A model generated the notes under the pieces. It was not told where the DNA came from. It was given only the letters and a program-made list of their open reading frames with translations, and made no database searches. From an uncultured Gammaproteobacteria bacterium (lineage in GTDB: Bacteria; Pseudomonadota; Gammaproteobacteria; Pseudomonadales; Pseudohongiellaceae), in the NCBI GenBank assembly GCA_903853385.1, contig CAINTJ010000027.1, forward strand, positions 1 to 64,000: a stretch of DNA of 64,000 nucleotides, given 5' to 3'. A program made the translations under genes and the position numbers. Positions 55,668 through 64,000 of this stretch are shown here, piece by piece. The first letter of the stretch is position 1; each line of letters starts with the position of its first letter.

Positions 55668-56801
55668 TCAACTCACTGTACCAACCAGCCTGACTGGTCG
55701 TGTTTCGGAATTTTCCAGCGCCTGCTTCTCTGCCACTTTGCGCCGCACCATTTTTTCGAGTTCATCTACCAGGTCTTCATTGGCAATCTTGTGGCTGGTG
55801 ATACCGTTTTCATAAGCCATGTTGTAAGGGGTAGCACCCGTGAGTCCAACATCGGAGACATAGGCTTCACCTGGCCCGTTCACGATGCAACCGACCACCG
55901 ACAGATCGATAGGTGTAGTAATGTCTTCCAGCCGCGCCTCCAGTGCATTCACCGTGGCAATCACGTCGAAGTTCTGGCGTGAGCAGCTCGGACACGCTAT
56001 CAGGTTCACACCCTTGTGACGCAGCCCCAGACTTTTCAGAATATCAAAACCTACTTTGATTTCTTCCACCGGATCAGCAGCCAGCGACACTCTTATGGTG
56101 TCACCGATACCATCCATCAACAGCAGGCCAAGACCGACTGAAGACTTGACCGTGCCGGAACGCAGGCCCCCGGCTTCGGTAATGCCCAGATGCAAAGGCT
56201 GGTCGATCTGGGTAGCCAGTTTGCGATAGGCGGCCACAGTCATGAATACTTCCGACGCTTTCAAACTGACCTTGAAATTCTGGAAATCGTAACTGTCGAG
56301 AATGTCGATATGGTGCAGTGCCGACTCCACCATCGCGTCGGCATTGGGCTCGCCATATTTGCGCATCAGCTCCTTGCCAAGCGAGCCGGCATTGACGCCA
56401 ATCCGGATCGGTACATTGTGGTCACGTGCAGATTCCACCACCGACCGTACTCGATCATCGCGGCCAATGTTGCCGGGGTTGATACGCAGACAATCAACCC
56501 CGTATTCCAGCACTTTCAGCGCAATGAGGTAGTCAAAATGGATGTCCGCTATCAAGGGAACCGCGGTTCCTGCACGGATTTTCCTGAACGCTTCTGCTGC
56601 TTCCATGGTCGGCACGGAAACCCGCACTATGTCAGCCCCAACCGACTCCAGCTTGCGGATTTGTGCCAGCGTGGCTTCCACATCACAGGTTTCGGTGTTG
56701 GTCATGCTTTGCACCGCAATCGGCGCATCACCGCCCACAGGCACTTTCCCCACCATGATCTGGCGGGAACGGCGACGCACGATGGGTGACTGCATGCGCA
56801 T
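55668..56801 (-). CDS. ispG: 4-hydroxy-3-methylbut-2-enyl-diphosphate synthase
   Basis: A 377-residue 4Fe-4S enzyme of the MEP isoprenoid pathway that converts MEcPP to HMBPP. The cluster ligands lie in CPSCSRQ (two Cys) and in CIVNGPGE. The first ATG at 56801 overlaps the rodZ stop; ATG at 56795 is also possible. Four bases before hisS. Confidence 0.96.
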   Translation of the reverse strand: MRMQSPIVRRRSRQIMVGKVPVGGDAPIAVQSMTNTETCDVEATLAQIRKLESVGADIVRVSVPTMEAAEAFRKIRAGTAVPLIADIHFDYLIALKVLEYGVDCLRINPGNIGRDDRVRSVVESARDHNVPIRIGVNAGSLGKELMRKYGEPNADAMVESALHHIDILDSYDFQNFKVSLKASEVFMTVAAYRKLATQIDQPLHLGITEAGGLRSGTVKSSVGLGLLLMDGIGDTIRVSLAADPVEEIKVGFDILKSLGLRHKGVNLIACPSCSRQNFDVIATVNALEARLEDITTPIDLSVVGCIVNGPGEAYVSDVGLTGATPYNMAYENGITSHKIANEDLVDELEKMVRRKVAEKQALENSETRPVRLVGTVS

Positions 56802-57844
56802 CAGTGGTTGATTCCGGCCGTACGTGATCCAGCAGCAGAATTTTCCACCAGCGTTGGCGTGGCTATGCCCGCACTGCTCATGGTCAGCCTGGCGGTGAAG
56901 TCACTGCGAATACTGCTGCTGATATCAAGCGGCGCTGAATTGAGATTCACTTTCACATGGCGGGCATCACCCAGTAATACCTGGAGCGGTGTTTGTCCCT
57001 GCAGCTGCAGGGTGTCACCTGCATGCAACATCTCCGCATACAGACGCTTGCCGGATGCATCATTAACCTCAACCCAGCTATTGGCGCCGAAACTCATTTG
57101 CAACTGATCCGGTCCGGGCCCGCGCAGGTTGATCTGGCGACCACCGGCAGGTGCTGGGGTTACTGATATCTTGTCGGCAGCGTTGGCCGGGGCGGCAGCA
57201 GGTGGGCTGCCGGCAGCTGTGGCTGCTGGCGCGACATTGTCAGCAGCATTACCTATATCCGCAGCAGCCGCAGTCCGGGCATCGCTGGTGGCGGCAGCAT
57301 CAGCTTCCTCATTGGAATTGAGCTGGCTGCCAGCAGAATTTTGCTCAACTGTGTCATTGCCGGCTGCAGCAGTATTCTGGACTGGCAGTGTTTTATGCAA
57401 CTGCAGCTGGGTAGTGTTTTCAGGTTGGTCATCACGACCTACGAACCACCAGCCAATGCCCAGGCCAAGCAGAATCACCAACGTGGCGGCAATGGCCCAG
57501 CCAATGGCCTGGTCATTGCGCTTGCGAGTGTAGTTACCGGCAAGGGTCTGGTTCTTGACCACCAGCGGCATGGCCTGCACACGCTGCTCATACAAATCCA
57601 GCAGCAAGTCGACATCCAGCTTCATAAAGCGGGCATAGGACTTGATATAACCTTTTACAAAGATCAGCCCCGGCAGTTTGTTGTATTCATCGCTTTCCAG
57701 TGAGCGGATGTAATGGCCAGTAAGATGCAAGGCTTCGCCGACTGCCGCATGTGTGAGGTTGGCAGCTTCCCTTGCCTCACGCAGCATGGTGCCGGGCGAA
57801 GCAGCACTGTGTTCACGCAGCGTTTGTTGTGGGGAGTCCGTCAT
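56801..57844 (-). CDS. rodZ: Cell-shape protein RodZ
   Basis: A 347-residue bitopic protein that links MreB to the cell wall machinery. The cytoplasmic Xre-type helix-turn-helix domain spans about 18-85 ([21 protein letters not shown]), a membrane segment lies near 115-135 ([21 protein letters not shown]), a low-complexity Ala-rich linker spans about 160-230 and a C-terminal DUF4115 beta-domain ends the protein. Sits between pilW and ispG with overlaps on both sides. Confidence 0.93.
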   Translation of the reverse strand: MTDSPQQTLREHSAASPGTMLREAREAANLTHAAVGEALHLTGHYIRSLESDEYNKLPGLIFVKGYIKSYARFMKLDVDLLLDLYEQRVQAMPLVVKNQTLAGNYTRKRNDQAIGWAIAATLVILLGLGIGWWFVGRDDQPENTTQLQLHKTLPVQNTAAAGNDTVEQNSAGSQLNSNEEADAAATSDARTAAAADIGNAADNVAPAATAAGSPPAAAPANAADKISVTPAPAGGRQINLRGPGPDQLQMSFGANSWVEVNDASGKRLYAEMLHAGDTLQLQGQTPLQVLLGDARHVKVNLNSAPLDISSSIRSDFTARLTMSSAGIATPTLVENSAAGSRTAGINH

Positions 57845-58632
57845 TTCAGTGTTTCCAGAAGTTGTTGGTAGAGCTTCAATTCAGGAGCAGAAGCAAAATT
57901 GGTCTCCAGTTGCTTGCCATAGGTAAGCACATTTTTTTTGTTGCCAAGCGCTGCCTCCAGCTGGACACCGATCCACAGACTGCGGGGGTTGTGCGGAACA
58001 TTGTAGAACTGGATCAAAGTCAGGTAATTGCGATAGTAAGTATTGGCCTGCAACACATCCTTTTTGGCAAGCATAAGGCTGCAAAGTTCCAGACTTGACC
58101 GTAATTGGTTGGGATTAAGCTGCAGCGCCCGTTTGAAGGCATCTTCGGCATCCTGCAATTTTTCCAGACGCAGCGCTGCCAGGCCCAGGTTTTCGAAAGC
58201 TTGCGGGCGGGCTTCGTACTTGGTATCTCCCACCACTTGCTGCAGCTGTTTATAGGCTTCTTCGTAGCGAGCGTTGGCAAACAGGAACGCCGCATAATTG
58301 TTGCGGGCTTTCGAATTGCGGGGATCTTGCTTCAAAGCCTGCTGAAAGCTCTTGTCGGCAAGATTGGTGTCGCCTTCGCGCGAATAAACCAGCCCCCAAA
58401 TAGCAAGGAGGTCACTACTACTGGGGTCGAGCTTGGTGGCATTGGCCAAATGGCGCTTAGTGTTGGGCAGATCATTTTGTTCCAGATATCCGGTCGCCAG
58501 TTTCAGATAGTCACGCAGCGCATCGGCATCAGACCTTTTGACGTTGAATCCACCGGTAGTCTCTGTCACACAGCCCTGCAACGCACACAAGGAAAGCAGA
58601 ATCAGCGCCAGCAGTCCAAATTTGCGGCTCAT
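57841..58632 (-). CDS. pilW: Type IV pilus biogenesis lipoprotein PilW/PilF
   Basis: A 263-residue lipoprotein with a lipobox LQGC near residue 21 and about six TPR units ([62 protein letters not shown] and so on). It serves as the pilotin that places the PilQ secretin in the outer membrane. The start overlaps the rlmN stop by four bases. Confidence 0.92.
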   Translation of the reverse strand: MSRKFGLLALILLSLCALQGCVTETTGGFNVKRSDADALRDYLKLATGYLEQNDLPNTKRHLANATKLDPSSSDLLAIWGLVYSREGDTNLADKSFQQALKQDPRNSKARNNYAAFLFANARYEEAYKQLQQVVGDTKYEARPQAFENLGLAALRLEKLQDAEDAFKRALQLNPNQLRSSLELCSLMLAKKDVLQANTYYRNYLTLIQFYNVPHNPRSLWIGVQLEAALGNKKNVLTYGKQLETNFASAPELKLYQQLLETLK

Positions 58633-59792
58633 GGCTGGCCTCGCATGACACGCACCGGTTGCACGGCTTCGCCATCGGCAAGTTTGGCGCGCTGGGCGAG
58701 ATGACGGGCGCTGCGCAGAGTCCTGTCATCAACCTGCCCTACCAATTGCCCGCAGGCTGCACCAATCTCGTCGCCACGCGTAGTACGGATCGTCACAGTA
58801 TAGCCGGCCTCCTGCAACATCTTGCGGAACGTGCTGATCGCACTGTTGCTGGAACGATGGTAATCGGACCCTTCGTAGGGATTGAACGGGATCAGATTTA
58901 TTTTGCAAGGCATGTCGCGCAGCAACTCAGCCAGTTCGCGCGCATGCTGGCGGTGGTCATTGACACCACTGATCAGGATGTACTCGATGGTAACTACACG
59001 GCTGTCGCGCAGGGTATCCATATAGCCCTTTACACTGGCAAGCAGTTCCGCGATCGGATATTTGCGGTTGATTGGCACGATCTGGCTGCGTAATTCATCA
59101 TTGGGCGCATGCAGTGACAGTGCCAATGATGCATCCGTGTACTCATGCAGGCGGCGAATGGCCGGCACAACTCCGGAAGTCGAGATAGTGACCCGGCGCT
59201 TGGATAGACCGTAACAGATGTCATCCATCATCAGGCCGACTGCAGTGAGTACATTGTCAAAATTCAGTAACGGCTCGCCCATGCCCATCATGACCACATT
59301 GGATACCGGACGTGCGGCTTTGCCTGATGATGGATTGCCAAACCCGCCGAGTTCGCGATTGGCCAGCCATAACTGGCCGATGATTTCGGCGGAGGTCAGA
59401 TCGCTGTTGAAGCCTTGTTTGCCGGTGGCGCAGAAACTGCAGTCAAGACTGCAGCCGGCCTGCGAGGAAATGCACAGCGTACCGCGGCCGGCTTCCGGGA
59501 TATAAACCATTTCCACGCCGCTGCCGCTTTCGACTTCCACGATCCATTTGTAACAACCGTCTTGCGCGGCAAAAGTGTCGCGGATAACCGGTGGACGGAT
59601 CTGGGCAACCTGTTTCAATTTTTCCCGCAAGGGTTTGCTGATGTTGGTCATCGCATCGAAATCGGTTTCGCCCTGCTGATGCATCCATTTCAGCAGTTGC
59701 ACAGCGCGAAAAGGTTTTTCTCCAATCGATGCAAGAAAAACCTCCAGCGCTTGCTTGTTCATTCCCAGCAGATTGGTCAATGCGTTCGGCAT
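58629..59792 (-). CDS. rlmN: Dual-specificity 23S rRNA/tRNA adenine C2-methyltransferase
   Basis: A 387-residue radical SAM enzyme. The cluster motif is [11 protein letters not shown], and the methyl-carrying Cys lies in GAACGQL near the C-terminus. [10 protein letters not shown] and the [12 protein letters not shown] block are typical. The ATG at 59792 is chosen over a TTG at 59849 because the longer frame would overlap the ndk stop and lacks a ribosome site. Confidence 0.95.
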   Translation of the reverse strand: MPNALTNLLGMNKQALEVFLASIGEKPFRAVQLLKWMHQQGETDFDAMTNISKPLREKLKQVAQIRPPVIRDTFAAQDGCYKWIVEVESGSGVEMVYIPEAGRGTLCISSQAGCSLDCSFCATGKQGFNSDLTSAEIIGQLWLANRELGGFGNPSSGKAARPVSNVVMMGMGEPLLNFDNVLTAVGLMMDDICYGLSKRRVTISTSGVVPAIRRLHEYTDASLALSLHAPNDELRSQIVPINRKYPIAELLASVKGYMDTLRDSRVVTIEYILISGVNDHRQHARELAELLRDMPCKINLIPFNPYEGSDYHRSSNSAISTFRKMLQEAGYTVTIRTTRGDEIGAACGQLVGQVDDRTLRSARHLAQRAKLADGEAVQPVRVMRGQP

Positions 59793-59830
59793 GGGGTTTC
59801 CGCTTGAACCGGGATCAACCGGTTGTTGCT

Positions 59831-60262
59831 TCAGAAAAGTCGTGGGCAAATTTCTTCGGGCTTGAAGAAGTAGGATATCTCACGTTGTGCAGATGCAACT
59901 GAATCTGAACCATGCACAGCATTGGCATCAATGGATTTGGCAAAGTCGGCACGGATGGTGCCTGGGGCAGCCTGGGCCGGATTGGTGGCACCCATCAGAT
60001 CACGGTTCCTGGCTACGGCATTTTCACCTTCCAACACTTGCACCACGACCGGACCGGAAGTCATGAAACTGACCAGATCCTTGAAGAATGGACGTGCCTT
60101 GTGTTCGGCGTAAAAACCACCAGCGGTTTCGTCAGTGAGTTGAACCATTTTGGCTGCCACCACCTTGAGACCGTCGTTTTCGAAACGGCTCATGATCTGG
60201 CCGATTACATTCTTGGCTACAGCATCCGGCTTGATGATGGAAAGGGTGCGTTCTACTGCCAT
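59831..60262 (-). CDS. ndk: Nucleoside diphosphate kinase
   Basis: A 143-residue enzyme that balances nucleoside triphosphate pools. The phosphorylated His lies in NAVHGSDS near residue 117, with [10 protein letters not shown] at the start and [17 protein letters not shown] before it. Located between fdx and rlmN. Confidence 0.97.
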   Translation of the reverse strand: MAVERTLSIIKPDAVAKNVIGQIMSRFENDGLKVVAAKMVQLTDETAGGFYAEHKARPFFKDLVSFMTSGPVVVQVLEGENAVARNRDLMGATNPAQAAPGTIRADFAKSIDANAVHGSDSVASAQREISYFFKPEEICPRLF

Positions 60263-60355
60263 TATAAACTCCAGCGTTGGGCTAAAAAACAGGTCGCGTA
60301 TTGTATGCGCCTTTGGGGTGCAAAGGTACCCCGGCCAAGGCTGTTCGGTGTGAAA

Positions 60356-60694
60356 TCAACGCTTTTCGGACACCATGTTGATGGTATACAGGGGTATTTC
60401 CACAACCAGATCGGCAGTGCCGACCAGAGCCTGGCAGCCCAACCGGGAATCGGCTTCCAGCCCCCAGGCCTTGTCCAGATAGTCATCTTCCAGCTCATCC
60501 GCCGGCTCCAGCGAGTCATAACCCTCCCTTACCAGCACGTGGCAGGTGGTACAGGCACAGGATTTTTCGCAGGCATGCTCGATCTCAACCCCATTGCGCA
60601 GGGCGGCATCCAGGATGCTTTCTCCGGTTTCCGCTTCGAAGGCAGCTCCTTGCGGGCATAGCTTGGCATTGGGCAATATCAGAATTTGTGGCAT
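60356..60694 (-). CDS. fdx: ISC-system 2Fe-2S ferredoxin
   Basis: A 112-residue ferredoxin of the adrenodoxin type, which donates electrons for cluster assembly on IscU. The cluster Cys lie in CEKSCACTTCHVLV, with the fourth in RLGCQALVG. The ATG overlaps the hscA stop (TGATG). No iscX gene occurs in the 93 bases before ndk. Confidence 0.96.
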   Translation of the reverse strand: MPQILILPNAKLCPQGAAFEAETGESILDAALRNGVEIEHACEKSCACTTCHVLVREGYDSLEPADELEDDYLDKAWGLEADSRLGCQALVGTADLVVEIPLYTINMVSEKR

Positions 60695-62553
60695 CAGAGC
60701 TTGTCCCCCAGGCTATCCAGCCTCTGGCCAGCCAGCGCCGCCTTGATGCCGGCATCCATGCGGCGCCCGGCAAAGTCACGGCTCAAGTTGTTCAAGGATT
60801 CGGTCAAACGCTCGATCAACAGGGCATCCTCCCCGGTTGCTGCCACGGCCAGTTCCTGCATTACCTGCTCCAGTTTGTGTTTTTCATCGGCGCTCAACAA
60901 GTTGTCGCCATCCTGCTGCAATGCTGCCTGCAAAGACTCTATATGACGGCGGGCTTCCACTTGCCGTTCCCGCAGGGTGCGCCGAACCTTGTCGGCGGCG
61001 GCACTCTCGATGGAAGCCTTGATCATGTCAACAATGTCGTGCTCGGCCAGGCCAAACGAAGGCTTCACCACACTGCTGCTCTTGATGCCTGAGGTGAGTT
61101 CTTCGGCTTGCACTTCCAGCAAGCCATCGGCATCGACCTGAAAACTTACTTTGATACGGGCAGCACCTGCCACCATCGGCGGAATCCCCCTGAGCTCGAA
61201 GCGGGCCAGTGACCGGCAATCGCTGACCAGTTCACGCTCTCCCTGAAACACATGAAATGTCATAACTGTCTGACCATCCTTGAAGGTAGTGAATTCCTGT
61301 GCACGCACGACCGGAAGCGTGCTGTTGCGGGGGATAATCTTTTCCATCAACCCGCCCATGGTTTCAATGCCCAGCGACAAAGGCATCACATCCAGCAACA
61401 GCGCGGCATCCCCGTATTTGTTGCCAACGAGTACATCCGCCTGCAGGGCCGCGCCCAACGCCACTACCTCGTCAGGATTGATTGAGCACAGTGGTGCGCG
61501 ACCAAAAAATTCCTGTACTTTTTGCTGTACCCGGGGCGTACGCGTGGAGCCACCCACCAGCACCACATCGGTGACATCGGCAATGGTCAGTCCGGCATCG
61601 CGCAACACGCGCCGACAGGCCTTTAACGTGGTCTCGATAAAACCATCCAGCAACTGGTGCAGAATGTCGCGGGTCAGTTGTGTTTGCCAGCTGCCGATCG
61701 TGACTGTGGTCGTGGACGCAGCGGTTAATGCATGTTTGGCAGCGCGTGACTGTTGCAAAAGCTGGCGATAGTCTTCGATGGTCATGCCGCTGCTACCGGC
61801 CTGTTGCTGCATCCAGCCGGCGATGGCGCGATCAATATCATCACCGCCCAGGGCACTGTCGCCGCCAATCGCCAGCACTTCGAATACGCCATTATGCAAA
61901 CGCATCAGTGAAACATCGAAAGTACCACCGCCCAGATCATAAATAATAATCGTGCCTTGCAGCTGCTTGTCGAGACCGTAGGCAACTGCTGCTGCCGTGG
62001 GTTCATTCAGCAGCCTCAGCACTTTGAGTCCGGCAATGCGGGCAGCGGCACGCGTCGCTTGCCGCTGCGACTCGTCAAAATAGGCCGGCACCGTGATGAC
62101 CACACCATCAAGTTCTCCACCGGATTCGGTTTGCGCGCGCTCCGCCAGGCTTTGCAGAATATCGGCAGCCACCTGCACGGGCGAGACCGGACCTGCCACT
62201 GTTTCGATACGTACCATGCCTTCCTGTGCGGACGCGTCCAGCACATAGGGCAGTTGATAAGTGATATCGGCGCGACTTCTGCCCAGCAAACGTTTGGAAG
62301 AAGTAATGATGGTGGCATCCGCCACAGGTGACATCGCATCACTACCCACTACGTGGCTGCCGTCAGCGCGGTATTGCACGACTGATGGCAGCAAGCGCTG
62401 GCCATGTACATCGGCAATCACTTCTGCCTTGCCCTCTCTCGCCACCGCTACCAATGAATTGGTGGTGCCAAGATCAATGCCGGCAGCACGCTTGCGGCGG
62501 ATAACCTGGCGGGCACGACCCAGGCCGGGTTCTGCAATCGTGAAAAGCACCAT
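60694..62553 (-). CDS. hscA: Fe-S assembly chaperone HscA
   Basis: A 619-residue Hsp70 specialised for IscU. The nucleotide-binding domain starts [15 protein letters not shown] and has [24 protein letters not shown]; the substrate-binding domain follows from about residue 385 ([14 protein letters not shown]). The protein starts with an extra 25 residues before the Hsp70 core, typical of HscA. Confidence 0.97.
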   Translation of the reverse strand: MVLFTIAEPGLGRARQVIRRKRAAGIDLGTTNSLVAVAREGKAEVIADVHGQRLLPSVVQYRADGSHVVGSDAMSPVADATIITSSKRLLGRSRADITYQLPYVLDASAQEGMVRIETVAGPVSPVQVAADILQSLAERAQTESGGELDGVVITVPAYFDESQRQATRAAARIAGLKVLRLLNEPTAAAVAYGLDKQLQGTIIIYDLGGGTFDVSLMRLHNGVFEVLAIGGDSALGGDDIDRAIAGWMQQQAGSSGMTIEDYRQLLQQSRAAKHALTAASTTTVTIGSWQTQLTRDILHQLLDGFIETTLKACRRVLRDAGLTIADVTDVVLVGGSTRTPRVQQKVQEFFGRAPLCSINPDEVVALGAALQADVLVGNKYGDAALLLDVMPLSLGIETMGGLMEKIIPRNSTLPVVRAQEFTTFKDGQTVMTFHVFQGERELVSDCRSLARFELRGIPPMVAGAARIKVSFQVDADGLLEVQAEELTSGIKSSSVVKPSFGLAEHDIVDMIKASIESAAADKVRRTLRERQVEARRHIESLQAALQQDGDNLLSADEKHKLEQVMQELAVAATGEDALLIERLTESLNNLSRDFAGRRMDAGIKAALAGQRLDSLGDKL

Positions 62554-62556
62554 GGT

Positions 62557-63081
62557 TCAGTTATCCAGCCAACGATCTTCGAGATGATTGAGTTCTTCCT
62601 GCAACTTGTGCAGAAATTGCAATTTTTGCAGACACAGGTGCGCATTGCACCAGTCGTGTTTGGCAATTCCGGCTTCGATCAGCTGCCAATGCTGCAGCAT
62701 CAAAGCATCAACTGTCTGGCGCAAGCGGGCAAAGGCGTTTTCATCCCGCTTCTCACCCAGACGTTCCAGCTCTTCGCGCAATTCCAATTGCTGCAACAGA
62801 AACCCGGGTTCCAGTTTGCCCACAACCACCTCACCTGATTCACAGATGCGCAGTGCAAGCAGGTGTTCAACCCGCCGCAGCGGATGTTTGAGAATGCTGT
62901 AGGCATCATTGAGCAAACTGGTGTGTTGCATGGCCTGCATTTTTTCGGATTCTGAAGCATTCACGAAGCGGTCGGGATGCCAGACCGCCTGACGCTTGTG
63001 GTACTGCTCATCCAGCAGCACCCTGTCCAGCTGACAGCCGGCCGGCATGCCCAGGACTGCAAACAAATCGGTAACAGACAT
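62557..63081 (-). CDS. hscB: Fe-S assembly co-chaperone HscB
   Basis: A 174-residue J-protein that brings IscU to HscA. The J domain carries HPD in AVWHPDRFVN near 32-34, and the C-terminal helical part has ELREELERLGEKRDE. The ATG at 63081 begins the family's SVTDLFAVLGMP start; the frame extends further upstream without merit. No clear ribosome site is present. Confidence 0.95.
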   Translation of the reverse strand: MSVTDLFAVLGMPAGCQLDRVLLDEQYHKRQAVWHPDRFVNASESEKMQAMQHTSLLNDAYSILKHPLRRVEHLLALRICESGEVVVGKLEPGFLLQQLELREELERLGEKRDENAFARLRQTVDALMLQHWQLIEAGIAKHDWCNAHLCLQKLQFLHKLQEELNHLEDRWLDN

Positions 63082-63137
63082 AGTGTGGGGAATTTCAGTA
63101 GCGGATTGGCATGGACTGCAGCTGGCTGGCCCCACCG

Positions 63138-63461
63138 TCAAACGGTGAAGCTTTCGCCGCAACCACATTCGCCTTTGATATTGGGATTGTGGAATTCAAA
63201 ACCTTCATTGAGGCCGGTCTTGACGAAATCCATCTCGGTGCCATCGAGATAAAGCAGGCTTTTCGGATCCACGATCACATTGATGCCGTGGTTGGCAAAA
63301 ACCTTGTCTTCAGCATTGAGCTCATCAACAAATTCCAACACATACGCCATGCCGGAACAGCCGGTAGTAGTGACGCCCACGCGGATGCCAACGCCTTTGC
63401 CGCGGGCAGCCATCTGGGAAGCGACATGTTTCGCTGCATTCTCAGTAAGTAAAATTGCCAT
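63138..63461 (-). CDS. iscA: Fe-S assembly A-type carrier IscA
   Basis: A 107-residue A-type carrier. The three cluster-binding Cys are present, one in [13 protein letters not shown] and two in CGCGESF. Position between iscU and hscB identifies it as IscA rather than ErpA. Confidence 0.96.
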   Translation of the reverse strand: MAILLTENAAKHVASQMAARGKGVGIRVGVTTTGCSGMAYVLEFVDELNAEDKVFANHGINVIVDPKSLLYLDGTEMDFVKTGLNEGFEFHNPNIKGECGCGESFTV

Positions 63462-63488
63462 CGTGGTAGTCCTGTCTATGACTGGTAA

Positions 63489-63884
63489 TTATTGGGCTTT
63501 CGCCAGATCGCGTTTGTGTTTTACATCAGCGACTGCGGCCTTGATCGCGTCTTCAGCCAGCACCGAACAATGGATCTTCACCGGCGGCAGCCCGAGCTCT
63601 TCGGCAATTTCAGTGTTACGGATCTTGGCGGCATCATCAATGGAGCGACCCTTGACCCATTCCGTCAACAGCGAGCTGGAGGCGATCGCCGAGCCACAGC
63701 CATAAGTCTTGAACTTGGCATCTTCGATGATGCCGGCTGCGTTCACCTTGATCTGCAAGCGCATCACATCACCACAGGCCGGCGCGCCGACCATACCGGT
63801 ACCAACATTGGCATCGTTGTCATCGAGCTTGCCAACGTTGCGTGGATTCTCGTAGTGATCCAGTACTTTGCTTGAATATGCCAT
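63489..63884 (-). CDS. iscU: Fe-S cluster scaffold IscU
   Basis: A 131-residue scaffold on which clusters are built. The three Cys are in GAPACGDVM, TYGCGSA and KIHCSVLAEDA, and LPPVK, the peptide bound by HscA, is intact. Starts 57 bases after the iscS stop. Confidence 0.97.
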   Translation of the reverse strand: MAYSSKVLDHYENPRNVGKLDDNDANVGTGMVGAPACGDVMRLQIKVNAAGIIEDAKFKTYGCGSAIASSSLLTEWVKGRSIDDAAKIRNTEIAEELGLPPVKIHCSVLAEDAIKAAVADVKHKRDLAKAQ

Positions 63885-63941
63885 CTTGATTGCCTCATTA
63901 CTGCTTTTAACTGGTTATTTCGTTTTCATATTGTGACGCGA

Positions 63942-64000
63942 CTAATGGGCGGCCCACTGGACTTTGGTAAAATCCACGCCGTCCTTGTACATATCCCACA
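63942..64000 (-). CDS. iscS: Cysteine desulfurase IscS, C-terminal end (runs off window)
   Basis: Only the last 19 residues and the stop are in the window. They read WDMYKDGV followed by a tail ending WAAH, which matches the IscU-binding tail of IscS, and the gene is placed just before iscU as in every isc operon. The rest, and any iscR, lie outside. Confidence 0.9.
   Translation of the reverse strand, partial: WDMYKDGVDFTKVQWAAH

Noticed and set aside
59793-59849. N-terminal extension of rlmN to a TTG at 59849
   Set aside because: It would overlap the ndk stop, has no ribosome site and is not conserved in wording with RlmN proteins.
1-64000. Mobile elements, CRISPR arrays, tRNA or rRNA genes
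   Set aside because: I saw no transposase, integrase, repeated spacer array, tRNA cloverleaf or rRNA segment on either strand; a dedicated scan could still find a small one.

Overview
The window looks like a contiguous piece of a gammaproteobacterial chromosome. The strongest evidence is the block at its right end, iscS-iscU-iscA-hscB-hscA-fdx-ndk-rlmN-pilW-rodZ-ispG-hisS-yfgM-bamB-der, which has the order usual in Gammaproteobacteria, followed by ppk1, xseA and guaBA. The DUF1592/DUF1552/ankyrin operon, the TorF-type porin and the ECF sigma/ChrR cluster suggest a free-living, aerobic, probably aquatic lineage (Cellvibrionales- or Pseudohongiella-like). That placement is inference; no rRNA or tRNA gene was recognised to fix it. 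I saw no prophage, insertion sequence or CRISPR array.

Layout. 1-1667: the start of a YadG-like ABC ATPase and an aromatic-acid-type MFS permease. 1916-8387: a four-gene exported operon (degenerate metallo-beta-lactamase fold protein, DUF1592-type cytochrome-domain protein, Tat-exported DUF1552 protein, secreted ankyrin protein) closed by a strong terminator. 8454-10303: an ABC-2 exporter pair. 10322-14416: mltD, a 2OG-Fe(II) oxygenase-like gene, a DUF4159 gene and a YqfO/NIF3-like gene. 14729-22242: a same-strand run of NatAB-like ABC exporter, TolC-like channel, YIP1 membrane protein and a MacA/MacB-type tripartite pump. 22334-24163: an NMT1-like periplasmic binding protein with a LigI-like amidohydrolase. 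24420-30569: two unrecognised secreted proteins, rsuA and purL. 30940-31596: a TorF-family porin behind a candidate sigma-54 promoter.

31735-37098: an ECF sigma factor with its ChrR-type zinc anti-sigma factor, divergent from NTF2-like, FAD oxidoreductase, DUF1365 and cyclopropane-synthase-like genes. Promoter-like sequences resembling the RpoE/ChrR consensus face both ways in the gap, so this reads as a singlet-oxygen/membrane-lipid stress regulon. 37222-39323: a beta-carbonic anhydrase coupled to a SulP permease, probably for bicarbonate uptake. 39333-42971: tadA, an OafA-like acyltransferase with an SGNH domain and a Sel1-repeat membrane protein, with a cruciform-like repeat between the last two. 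43018-50380: guaBA facing xseA, a methyltransferase and ppk1. 50390-64000: a long leftward run from iscS to der and a glutamine amidotransferase covering Fe-S assembly, nucleotide balance, RNA modification, cell shape, isoprenoid and outer-membrane assembly functions.

The least understood parts are the exported operon at 1916-8387, the composite export locus at 14729-22242 and the sigma/ChrR lipid cluster at 31735-37098. Start codons were adjusted from the longest open frame where ribosome sites, signal peptides or neighbours favoured an internal start. All functions are inferred by reading motifs; no database search was run.
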